Shown here piece after piece: positions 33,714 through 43,356 of a DNA stretch of 64,000 nt. The stretch lies in contig NC_090135.1 in NCBI RefSeq assembly GCF_040581485.1, positions 5,635,001-5,699,000 of the forward strand. The letters run 5' to 3'. A program made the position numbers and the translations under genes. This stretch comes from Linepithema humile (Eukaryota; Arthropoda; Insecta; Hymenoptera; Formicidae). The notes below the pieces were generated by a model, which did not search any database, had not been told where the DNA came from, and saw nothing but the letters and a program-made list of their open reading frames with translations. Position 1 is the first letter of the stretch, and the number at the start of each line of letters is the position of its first letter.

Positions 33714-35963
33714 ATGCCTCGCAAACCGAGGAAGAGCGTATCTCAGATTTATGAAGCTCTAAAAGAGTTACACTTTCTTTACGAAGATAAGTTTAAACCA
33801 TATAATGATCCCGTCTGGCAAACTGCGTCAGACATATTAGATGGGTCGATGACGAAATGTTACATATATATGTATATCACACAAAATAGAAATGGCATTT
33901 TGGATAAATTATATGGAAAGAATATTGTTGACTCTAATACTTCGAAGAACAATTCGGATCAAAGTATTTATTCAAATTGGTCTATGAATGAATCGAACCA
34001 CATTTTACCACCATTGCGTGCAGAAATTCACATGTCAAAATGCGAGTGGGATAAGATCGATCCGTGCATTATTTCCTATAAAAATCGCACGTACGAAGTA
34101 TTAAAGCCTGGGTGGACCGATATTATTTATGAGCATGTATGGAAAGAGTTAAAAATTCCATGTGTTTTCCATTTCAAAAATGCTAAAATTAGTCATATTC
34201 CCGGTGATATTTTTTTGAAAATTAAAGGGAGATGCTCAGAATGCAGTACTGAGATTAATATTTATAGCACCGATGAACCGACTGCTGAAGGCATACATTT
34301 ATATATCTCTACTTATGACACCCGAGATGTTATTCATGTAAAAAAACGACAATTACGAGGAAATAACAGAAAGAATGTTGTAAAAGAAGTGCTTGAAAAA
34401 TCAACATATACATGGCGTAGAAATAAGGCCAATGAATTGATGGATTTCGGTGATATGGAGCCTGCGAACCTATACTCGGAAAGTGTTCTGCGCAAAGCAA
34501 AACAATTGTATCGCGATGAAGAATTAGGAGTTTTGAAAATAAAGGATCCAATCTCTTCTCTAATAGATGTTAAATATAGTTTAGAGTTTGCTGGCTGTAT
34601 CCAGCAAATAGGAATTGATAAATTTTATACCATTTACTGGAGTCCGGAACAAATATTTTTATTTAAACAATTTATGAAAAACGATAAAACCAGTAGTATA
34701 AGTATTGATGCAACTGGGGCTTTAGTAAAGTCGCTTCTGAAACCGGACAGTTCGAAAGCTTCCATATTCTTGTATCAAGCAGTTACAGCATTCAATGGCA
34801 AAATATTGCCTATATTTCAAATGTTGTCTGAAAAACATGACACAAATATGTTAACATATTGGATGCGGGAGTGGCTGCGTTCAGGTGTGCCGTGTCCTAA
34901 ACAAGTAGTGACGGACTATTCATTGGCGCTTCTTAATGCTGTTGCTCTCGCATTTAATAATACCGATCTGCAAAGTTATGTTAACAATTGCATGAGGATG
35001 CTCTCGTTACCAACACATAAAACATTAATAGCCTGCATAATATGCATCGATATTGCACATATAATAAAATTAGTGTGTCGATGGCCTTGTTTTATTCATA
35101 AACCAGCCAGTGTTAAGGACTTTTTTGTTCGATGTGTTGGTATCTTATCGAAATGTTCCACAATTAACGATTTTAGTCGTATATGTACAGATGTATTGTC
35201 TGTATCTTTTTCTAGTTTAGAAGACGTAGAAAATATTAACAACCACTGTTACAGTAGGCTTATTGAAATCATCAAGCTAGATACGAACGTATACAATGAT
35301 ACAGAATCTGATTTATTTGTTACGTTCACGGATTCTGAGGATGATACAGATGTGACATCCGGTAGTAAAATTTATGAATTTTTACAAAATATTGAGAAAA
35401 ATAGTAGGAAAGAAGACAGTGGAACTCGTCCTAATCCGTATTATTGTCCTGATTTTGGAGTTTGTCTTCTCAAATTGAGCAGACATTTCTTATTGTGGAC
35501 TGCTGTTATGTCCACAACAGCTGAAAATTTGATTGCGTCTTTTGCTCGTAGCGAGGAATATTTTCGAGAAATAAAAAGTTTGATATTTAAAGGTGCTACA
35601 TCAAACCGAGTGGACAAATTTGTCATTTTGCATTTGAGATCATTGGCCGGGACGATGAAACTTTTAAATGCACCTAATAATTTTCTATCGCAGCATAAAA
35701 CTTATTTAGATTATAACAACCTAGCAGCTGTTGAAAAAAAGATATCTCATGATTGCAATGCTTTCAACGATCCCTGTATTCCCAATATTCACAACGAACA
35801 GAGTGACATCGCCGATGCGAGTGATGATTGCAGCCTACAACTTAAAAATGAAGAAACTTTTATGGAGATTACAGAACTAAATAAAAATAGCAGTTTACAC
35901 GTTAACGATACGCTGCAGAATACGGCAAGTAATGCAAATTTCCTAAATGAAATGGAATCATAG
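33714..35963 (+). CDS. DDE-type (MULE-like) transposase
   Basis: The frame is open for 749 codons from the ATG at 33,714 (MPRKPRKSVSQIYEALK), preferred because it follows the TATA box at a normal distance; the frame extends 34 codons further up without ATG. The N-terminal third has a C-x2-C zinc-binding pair (CSECS, near 171-174). The core shows SISIDATGALVK (D332), an IFLYQAV / PIFQMLSE strand pair, VVTDYSLALLNAV (D401), CIDIAHIIKLVCRW (D446, H449) and TTAENLI (E604). This resembles MULE-type RNase H-fold transposases, with D332, D401 and E604 as my proposed catalytic set. It ends in TAG at 35,961, but the same frame continues into a peptidase domain. No other lesion is seen in this part. 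Confidence 0.65.
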   Translation: MPRKPRKSVSQIYEALKELHFLYEDKFKPYNDPVWQTASDILDGSMTKCYIYMYITQNRNGILDKLYGKNIVDSNTSKNNSDQSIYSNWSMNESNHILPPLRAEIHMSKCEWDKIDPCIISYKNRTYEVLKPGWTDIIYEHVWKELKIPCVFHFKNAKISHIPGDIFLKIKGRCSECSTEINIYSTDEPTAEGIHLYISTYDTRDVIHVKKRQLRGNNRKNVVKEVLEKSTYTWRRNKANELMDFGDMEPANLYSESVLRKAKQLYRDEELGVLKIKDPISSLIDVKYSLEFAGCIQQIGIDKFYTIYWSPEQIFLFKQFMKNDKTSSISIDATGALVKSLLKPDSSKASIFLYQAVTAFNGKILPIFQMLSEKHDTNMLTYWMREWLRSGVPCPKQVVTDYSLALLNAVALAFNNTDLQSYVNNCMRMLSLPTHKTLIACIICIDIAHIIKLVCRWPCFIHKPASVKDFFVRCVGILSKCSTINDFSRICTDVLSVSFSSLEDVENINNHCYSRLIEIIKLDTNVYNDTESDLFVTFTDSEDDTDVTSGSKIYEFLQNIEKNSRKEDSGTRPNPYYCPDFGVCLLKLSRHFLLWTAVMSTTAENLIASFARSEEYFREIKSLIFKGATSNRVDKFVILHLRSLAGTMKLLNAPNNFLSQHKTYLDYNNLAAVEKKISHDCNAFNDPCIPNIHNEQSDIADASDDCSLQLKNEETFMEITELNKNSSLHVNDTLQNTASNANFLNEMES

Positions 35964-36924
35964 AGAGACTTAAATAAAATAAAAAAGCGAGAAAAATATT
36001 TAACCGTATGTCCAGAGGTCGAAAATTTACATAAATGACCCAAATGCAATAGCGTTGCACCTTTATTAATAAATGGTAATGCTTTGCCTCCAGTTAGAGT
36101 AAATAATAAACGCATGATGGTTAAAAACACATGTCCTTTCGATGCGATTGCACAATGCATTATTGGCGGCTATAGCGAATGGTCCGAATACAATAAATAT
36201 GTAGAGCAATCTTGTAATTCAATTTTAACATTGATTAAAAACATAAGCATGGGAGGAATTACACAAAAAGTATATCGTGAAAGAGCTGAAATAATGAATC
36301 GTACTGTCTCTTCGAAGGACAATGTTGTAGATTGTGCCATGAATGTGTCCTCTTTGATATCTAAATTAATGCATGATGTGCCATCATTAGAATATACATG
36401 TGATTGCAACGATTGTGAATTCCAAAAAAAAAAATATAATTCCTGTATTAAATGTGAATACCATTCCATTGTACAAACAGGGTATAAGAGGATTGCAAGA
36501 AGCAGTACATCAATGCTACAAAATAAAAAATCCTATTTGTGATCGTTGCAAAGGCTCCAAAGTCAATTCGACTAACATTGGCGGAGAGCATATATTCATA
36601 GATACTGAATGCCTTGAAAATGAATTATTGGCCTCACGACTTGGATATCCAGACTCGTCTAAACAATTTACGTTGGCTGAACTATCCACCAAATTGTATT
36701 TTTTTGAAATGCAATATAAACTTGTCGCAGCTATAATATATATTCCAGGTGAAATTATAGGCCATTATCTTACAAATGTACGTAAAATAACTGGTAGATG
36801 GCAAAAGTATGATGATCTCTCAACGAATAGAAAACCGTGTCTTATAAGCAATCGTGAACTTCTCCAAAAAAAGAGCATACATATATTATATTATGTTAAA
36901 AGCCAAAACCAGACCCAAATTTAA
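35964..36924 (+). pseudogene. USP-like cysteine peptidase domain, continuation of the transposase frame (broken)
   Basis: Immediately after the TAG, the frame continues in phase (KKREKYLTVCPEVENLHK), meets a TGA at 36,036 where tryptophan is likely, then gives VKNTCPFDAIAQ with the candidate catalytic cysteine at codon 36,132. Cysteine pairs follow (CDCNDC, CIKC; after a frameshift near 36,475, CDRCKG), as in the zinc fingers of ubiquitin-specific proteases. Near the end is YKLVAAIIYIPGEIIGHYLTNVR with the candidate histidine at codon 36,763, then WQKYDDL. Cys box, fingers and GHY-x4-R His box in this order match the USP/UCH fold. Two stops and one frameshift make this copy non-functional. 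The ancestral protein appears to have been a transposase-peptidase fusion of roughly 1,070 residues. Confidence 0.6.
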
Positions 36925-37076
36925 GATTAAAATATCCACATGGTTTATTGATCCATATAAGTTATTAACATATTTATTTTAACTTTGATTTTTTAAATTT
37001 ATGTTTAACTATTTTATTTTATGTGTTTAATACGTTTTTATGTGTTTTTTATATGTTTAAGTATCTTTTGTTTTTA

Positions 37077-37262
37077 TCTATTAATTTAGATATCAAAGAG
37101 GACACATTCATGGCACAATCTATAACATTGTCCTTCGAAGAGACAATACGATTCATTATTTCAGCTCTTTCACGATATACTTTCTATGTAATTCCTCCCA
37201 TGCTTATGTTTCTAATCAATATTAAAATTGAATTACAAGATTGCTCTACATATTTGTTATTG
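37077..37262 (-). repeat. inverted duplicate of the peptidase-coding segment
   Basis: This is the reverse complement of 36,193-36,370, the stretch just after the cysteine box, with only a handful of differences. It is placed about 0.9 kb downstream and has no function as a frame. A transcript across both would fold into a hairpin of about 175 bp. Confidence 0.85.
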
Positions 37263-37293
37263 ATAATTCAGCCAACGTTAATTGAAAATAAAA

Positions 37294-38110
37294 ATTTAAA
37301 AATACAAAAAAAAGAAACAAAAAATTTAATATTAAAAAAATGTTAACTGCACACACACACACACACACGCACACGTGCGCGTGCGCGCGCAAGCACACTC
37401 ACATGTGATTTATTAATTAATATAAATTATTAACATTTATTTTTATTTATGTTCGAGTATTTTATCTTATGTTTTTATATGTTTAAGTTCTTTCTGTTTT
37501 TATCCGAAAAAGATTCTTTTGGATTTTTTATTAATAAAATTAAAATTTTTACTTTTGGTTTTAAAACCTTTTATAGTATAGTATAGCGTATTTTAAGTAG
37601 TTAAAAAATTAAGCGTATTAAAAATAGTTAAAAAACCTACTAATATATCAAAAAATTTAAAAATACAAAAAAAAGAAACAAAAAATTTAATATTAAAAAA
37701 ATGTTAACTGCACACACACACACACACACACGCACACGTGCGCGTGCGCGCGCACGCACACTCATATGTGGTTTTTTAATTAATATAAGTTATTAACATT
37801 TATTTTCATTTATGTTCGAGTATTTTATCTTATATGTTTTTATATGTTTAAGTTCTTTCTGTTTTTATCCGAAAAAGATTCTTTCGGATTTCTTATTAAT
37901 AAAATTAAAATTTTTATTTTTGGTTTTAAAACCTTTTATAGTATAGTATAGCGTATTTTAAGTAGTTAAAAAATTAAGCGTATTGAAAATAGTTAAAAAA
38001 ACCTACTAATATATCAATAACCTTTAAAATACAAAAAAAACAAAAAATTTAAAATAAAAAATTGTTAACTGCACACATACACACAGAGCGCACGCACAGA
38101 GAAAAAGTTT
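37294..38110. repeat. tandem repeat, unit about 363 bp, about 2.2 copies
   Basis: AATTTAAAAATACAAAAAAAAG begins units at 37,294 and 37,657, and a third partial unit starts at about 38,020. Each unit has ATGTTAACTGCACAC, a CA/CG microsatellite, TTATTAACATTTATTTT, GAGTATTTTATCTTATGT and TATAGTATAGTATAGCGTA. The first two copies differ at a few sites only. Confidence 0.85.
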
Positions 38111-38279
38111 ATACATAAAAATGGTTTGAAACAATTACAAACCGGATAACTCCGACATATCCAGAAACATGTTAACCGGTTCATTGCAAGGTCTTTAAGT
38201 ATATTTAACATATCTTAAAAAGTGGCGAAGTATGTATTTTCTCTATCCGTTTTACTACTGTAACTTCTCAACAGTGCAA

Positions 38280-38790
38280 CTACAAACAAAAGGAAAATTA
38301 CTACAAACAACTACAAACGAATCCGAATCACGTGGAAAAAGCGGATTTGAAAAATCTTTAAAATTGTCAAAGTTACATTATTTGTTTATTGCAAATATTT
38401 TGTAACTTTTAAACTATTTAACTACAAACGAAAGGAAAATCACTACAAACAACTACAAACGATTCCGAATCACGTGGAAAAAGCGGATTTGAAAAATCTT
38501 CAAAATTGACAAAGTTACATTATTTGTTTATTGCAAATATGTTATAACTTTTAAACTATTCAACTACAAACGAAAAGAAAATTACTACAAACAACTACAA
38601 ACGATTCTGAATCACGTGGAAGAAGCGGATTTGAAAAATTTTAAAGTCGGGTGACAGTCATTTTTTAAACATTTTTTTTTTGATAATGGGTTGAACTACA
38701 AACGAAAATATTTTTACTACAAACAACTACAAACAAAATACTATCATTTTACTTATTTAAAACTTTATTTATTAAAAGTCGGGTGCCAAG
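38280..38790. repeat. right inverted arm with iteron-like units
   Basis: Three units of about 141 bp, each with ACTACAAACAACTACAAACG, ATTCCGAATCACGTGG, AAAAGCGGATTTGAAAAA and GTTATAACTTTTAAAC. The inverse of the left arm at 32,500-32,945. Confidence 0.85.
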
Positions 38791-39050
38791 TTTACATAGG
38801 TCGTTAACATACATGTTAATACATGTTTTATTCTGTGTTTGACATCCAATGAAAAAGATAGAATAGAAATATATACTTGCGTTAATTTGTACCGTTAAAT
38901 AAAATGTACTTAAAAGCAGGACAAAATATGGAAGCTGATAAATTGTAAATTTTTTTTAGAAATATTCCGTTAAATAGAATACAGAAATATGTACCTTATT
39001 ACAACACATACTCGCATACATATACATTTAAAAATTCTATAAAAAATATA

Positions 39051-39511
39051 CAGGGTGTCTGGCAATAATCGCCCCACCGGTCATGTACAGGTAGAGGAGG
39101 TCAAATCGAGTAGAAAAGTCCTTTACCATTTTTTGATTTTTGTAATAAGTACTAAGTAATTAACGAAAAAAGATTGGTGAATCCGTGCAAGTAAAGCGCG
39201 CGCAGCGAGAAGGACATCCCACTGCTATGCGATCACTAGGCGCGCGATGAAGCGTTGGGAGGAGCGCTCTACAAATGACAATGGCAACATACGAGCGGCG
39301 CGTAACGCTAGATCCTTGTGTCCTAGTGATCGCGTAGCAGTGGGACGTCCTTCTCACCGCGCGCGCTTTACTCGCGCGGATTCGCCGATCTTTTTTCGTT
39401 AATTACTCAGTACTTATTATGAAAATTAAAAAATGGTAAAGGACTTTTTTACTCGATTTGACCTCCTCTACCTGTATATGACCGGTGGGGCGATTATTGC
39501 CAGACACCCTG
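39051..39511 (-). mobile_element. 461-bp TA-flanked MITE, copy B
   Basis: It has the same length and ends as copy A but is inserted in the opposite orientation, between TA dinucleotides. Differences from copy A are scattered single bases. Confidence 0.88.
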
Positions 39512-40237
39512 TATATATTTGACATGTTTTAAACATATATTCAATGCCATTGACATTATCGTCGTTTGCCTCGGATGCTTAAGAAACATCAATTTTTTCA
39601 CAATGTTTCTCTTTCGTATTATTAAAAATTTTATTTTTATCAAAGTCTGATATTTCCTTTCGTCAACGCCATTGTTGAGATCGAGAAAGATCAATATATT
39701 TTTTACGCTTCGGCATAATTTTGGCCGTTCTAAAACTTTAATGTTAACAAATCATTAATCATCGATTATTGATAAGCAAATATTTTAAATAACAAATATA
39801 AAACTAAATGTAAATTTTTTTTAAATATTTGCTATTATCGATTCAATAACTTCAATGTTAATAAATTTATAATAGCAAATATTTTAGAAAACCAAAATAA
39901 AGTTTAATGTAAATAAGACTTTTTAAAAATATTTTCTCGTTTTTTAAACAGAATTGTTTTCTTTTAAAACGTATGGTTTGAAACACACAAAGTGTCATGC
40001 GAAAGACTATAGCGCTAAAATAAAGCTAAATATATTAACGTTATATAAACTTATGTATTTAAAATTTTTTTAACTGAAGGAATAATCGCCAATAAATATT
40101 GTATGCCAAAATCATGCCAAAACAGTAGAGTAAAAAAATTAAGTTAGCTTATTGTGACATTTGATATTATTAATATAACATGTTATTTATTGCATAAATC
40201 TAATATTTATCATCAATATTTATTTATCCATATTTAA
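39512..40237. other. A+T-rich spacer with a possible gene-start remnant
   Basis: On the minus strand an ATG at about 39,716 begins MPKRKKYIDLSRSQQWR and stops. This looks like the first residues of a transposon protein but is too short to assign. The rest is A+T-rich without features. Confidence 0.25.
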
Positions 40238-40270
40238 GGTAAATGTTTTAATAGCCGGACATCTAACGAT
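40238..40270 (+). mobile_element. relic terminus of the TTAA-bounded family
   Basis: TTAA (40,234-40,237) is followed by GGTAAATGTTTTAATAGCCG and GACAT, closely matching the ends at 8,862 and 16,791. No opposite end was found; the sequence to 40,900 is A+T-rich and non-coding. Confidence 0.55.
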
Positions 40271-40921
40271 TAATATAAATTTGATTAATTTTTATAAATA
40301 TTTACTGTTTTTAATTATCTAATTATGTAACCAATTGAGAAACAAACTATAGCTTGCTAATATGTAGATTTGATGCCAAAAAGTATGTATTATATTTTTA
40401 TGTATTATATTTTATTGTATATATTATATTTATTGTTCTTAAACTGTTTATCTTGAACGACATTTACTTAGAGATCCATATTATTAACTTGTTAACATTA
40501 CTTTATTTTGCTGAATTGTTTAATTGTAAATATGATATTTCTTTGATAAAGATTTGTTGAAAAATTGTCTACGTTAACATGTAAGAAATATATATTGTTG
40601 TCGCAGATGGACAATACTCTTTGATGGTTATATCCTGAGGAGCTTAAAGGTTAGAAAATGTACAGATTTAGTTATTTCAAAAAATCTTCGTAACAAAAAA
40701 AATTTGATTAAATAATGTTTAGCTGTTTGTAAATTTGTAAAGGTATATATTATTTATCATATCAGATTAATCTTCGCTTAATAGGAATTAAAAGTCTTGA
40801 ATATCAAATCTAGTATACATTCTCCTTCTCCGAGGAACATCCCTGATCATAAGAGTAACGTAATACTTTACAGTCATAATGTGTGTGACTGTGAGGAGTA
40901 AACCATTATCAATTACAACAG

Positions 40922-41029
40922 CAAAAACTAAGTTTCGGACAAAATTTTGCAAGAGGAAAAACCGTTTTCGAAATCGTTCAAAGATATGATATTTCAAGGA
41001 CATCAGGTTTTTTTTAATCACTTTGTAAG
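40922..41029. mobile_element. half copy of the CAGGGTGATTC MITE
   Basis: AAACTAAGTTTCGGACAAAATTTTG through GACATCAGGTTTTTTTTAATCAC corresponds to the right arm of the MITE at 63,251-63,629. The end is degraded (CACTTTG instead of CACCCTG). No left arm. Confidence 0.7.
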
Positions 41030-41142
41030 TTCACTTTGTAATAAAGAAAGTTAAAATAAATTTATATATGTATAAATATACATACATATCTTTTATAAAT
41101 AACAATAAAAAATTAAAATTTATATTACTTACCAATTTTTAG

Positions 41143-42528
41143 AAAAAGATGGAAAAAATATTGAGTGAAATTCTGTATACAATCGGATATTTTGCACAAC
41201 AATACGAAAGTGATCTCACCGAATGTTTAAAAGAGGAAACCGTAAAATGAGCATGTATTATTAACAAGAATGTAGAGAAGTAGCCAATATGCAAATGACA
41301 AGAGATCTACATTCTGACAGTGGCATGTAAGATATTGTACAGCCACAATATTTATATAAACAATTTCTGTTGCTTTATGTATACTTATATTCTACACATC
41401 AAATACTGTACAAGATGAATTATTTTATTATAAAATAAACTAAATTTTTGTACGAAATACTTTTTTCTGGTACCGCAGCTCTGTAACGCAATCGGAATGG
41501 AAAGGATGGATGTATTGTAATGGTCTGGTGTCAGCGAACAGCACCATTTGGTACGCTGTATGGTACAAATGGACAACAACACCTAATGATATGAAATTTT
41601 TAGAATATTTAACTTGCATTAAAGATCCTGGAGTCATTTTTAATTATTTACTGCTGAATTCAATTAATAATTTTTTATTACAACACAACAATACACGTGC
41701 TCACATATTTCTTTTTATCATTGCAAGGCATGCAAGAAACGATATAGTTTGCAATTTGATATTGCAAAATCTCAAAAATACTACAATTATGTTTACCTCC
41801 AACACGTAACAATAATTTTTTTATAATTATATCTCTATATTTAAATATATATAAATATTCAAATTTAAATATATGTATATATATATATATATATATACAT
41901 ACATATACATACATATACACACTAGCGGATCCTGATGTCGATAATAGGGGAGGTTTTGACTTGCTTTAATGCATTTTTTATCAAGATTCTTGAAACGGAT
42001 CCAGCAAAATAAATTTTTTTTAACTTGGAAGGGGGGGTTAAACCCCCCTCCCCCCAGGATCCACCAGTGCATATACATATATATTTTTTATATTTATTTT
42101 ATTTCTTATATTTTTTATAATTATAATTTTTATCCACCCGCGTCTTTTTTAGGCTTATTGCCTTTTTGAATAATAATATTTATTACTTTACTTTTTCGCA
42201 GGCCAGCCGGCATAATTGCAACATTAATTGTTATTATTACGCACCAACATGCTGTAGAGCAATTGGCTAAGGTAAATTTTTCTGACTTAAATAACACTTA
42301 TTTCTTAATTACTTAATATTGAGCTTATTTATATTTGATTTTTTTGTACATGACATATCCGATCCAATTACCTTTAACGCAGCAATTAATGCACTCATAA
42401 ACTGTACTGCGCAAAAATTTTAGGTTTATTGATATTGTCGAAATAATTTGTTCTAGGTACTTGAATTTGTGAAAGTTAATTTGAGAGAAGAGAGATTAGT
42501 GGATGCTGTTCAAAAAAAAAAAAAAAAA
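41143..42528 (+). pseudogene. aminopeptidase N pseudogene, C-terminal exon remnants
   Basis: Four exon-like pieces follow intron-like borders. 41,143-41,335 encodes ILSEILYTIGYFAQQYESDLTECLKEE and then three in-frame stops, in the region where M1 enzymes have a C-terminal helical repeat with an alanine-cysteine pair. 41,479-41,805 encodes YCNGL...W...WTTTPNDMKFLEYLTCIKDPGVIFNYLL, then an open stretch resembling the ERAP1_C-like domain. 42,202-42,271 (HQHAVEQLAK) and 42,457-42,528 (VLEFVKVNLREERLVDAV) fit the last helices. A poly-A run of 19 bases closes the last piece. The stops show decay. It belongs with the exon at 31,477; the large transposon lies between them. Confidence 0.7.
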
Positions 42529-42996
42529 TAAAAAACGAAGAGACGACTACACAAGAAAAATCATAAACTATGGATCCATCGGTTTTCGTCGGTTTAAATA
42601 ATATTTATTTAATTTAATTATTCCTTCTAACACTGCAAATTTTTGTTGAACCAAATATTTGCCTTCTTTGATTTTTAATAAAGAAGTTATAGAAAGTTGC
42701 TTTACAACTGAAAGTGCCTTATAGTCAATGATGAGAACAGAATCGGCTCCGAAATACAAAATATATCTGTGAAAGTGTAATGTAATTTAAAAAAAAATAA
42801 TTTTTTTTAAGTATAAAATAATATGAAATAAAATATTTTGAATGTTTGTATGCTTATGTCAAAAAATTTTAAATATCAGGAGTAGTAGAAAAAATAATAT
42901 TAATATTTGCGTGTAATTGTTTATATGGATGGTCTAAAAGCAGAGCTGTCATAAATAAATTAAAACGTGTTTCTATCTTAATGATATCATATTATA
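42529..42996. other. A+T-rich spacer before CACTA copy 2
   Basis: No coding frame is recognised. A 63-codon minus-strand frame at 42,568-42,759 shows no family resemblance. Confidence 0.3.
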
Positions 42997-43356
42997 CCCT
43001 GGTAGAAAGTGCCACGCTAGATCCTGATGTCTAGCTAGCTCCTATCTTGACTGTCATGTTGTATCCCTATTTAATATAATAAATTTAGTTTTGAAGTGGC
43101 GCGAATCAGCGTCAAGCTATTTCTAACGAGGTGCTAGAAATATACTATGTTAATAATGTCTAATTAGAAGTAGTCTGGCGCTAGTTTTCCAGACTACTTC
43201 TAGTCAGGGCTATTCAAGGCTGGGAAAAGATCATTTCTGACATGAAATATGACATTTCTGGCATAAAATATGACATTCGGAATTAGTTAGGCTAGGAATC
43301 GAGAGATTTATGTACTGCAGTCTGCAAATATATCTAAATAATCTAGACGTTTTAAA

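Larger units (their letters stand above)
32400..38900 (+). mobile_element. large DNA transposon encoding a transposase plus USP-like protease
   Basis: Inverted arms lie at about 32,500-32,945 and 38,280-38,790; they meet in CACCCGACTTTTAATAAATA / TATTTATTAAAAGTCGGGTG, and weaker similarity extends outwards to about 32,370 and 38,970. Each arm is built of repeated units with TTTGTAGTTGTTTGTAGT. Between the arms are a TATA-type promoter, one long transposase frame, a peptidase domain in the same frame, an inverted duplication and 363-bp tandem repeats. Exact ends and target duplication were not found. The element sits between remnants of an aminopeptidase pseudogene. Confidence 0.75.

Noticed and set aside
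32500..38790. Regular repeats in the transposon arms considered as a CRISPR array
   Set aside because: Units are about 140 bp, diverged, adjacent without unique spacers, and this is animal DNA.
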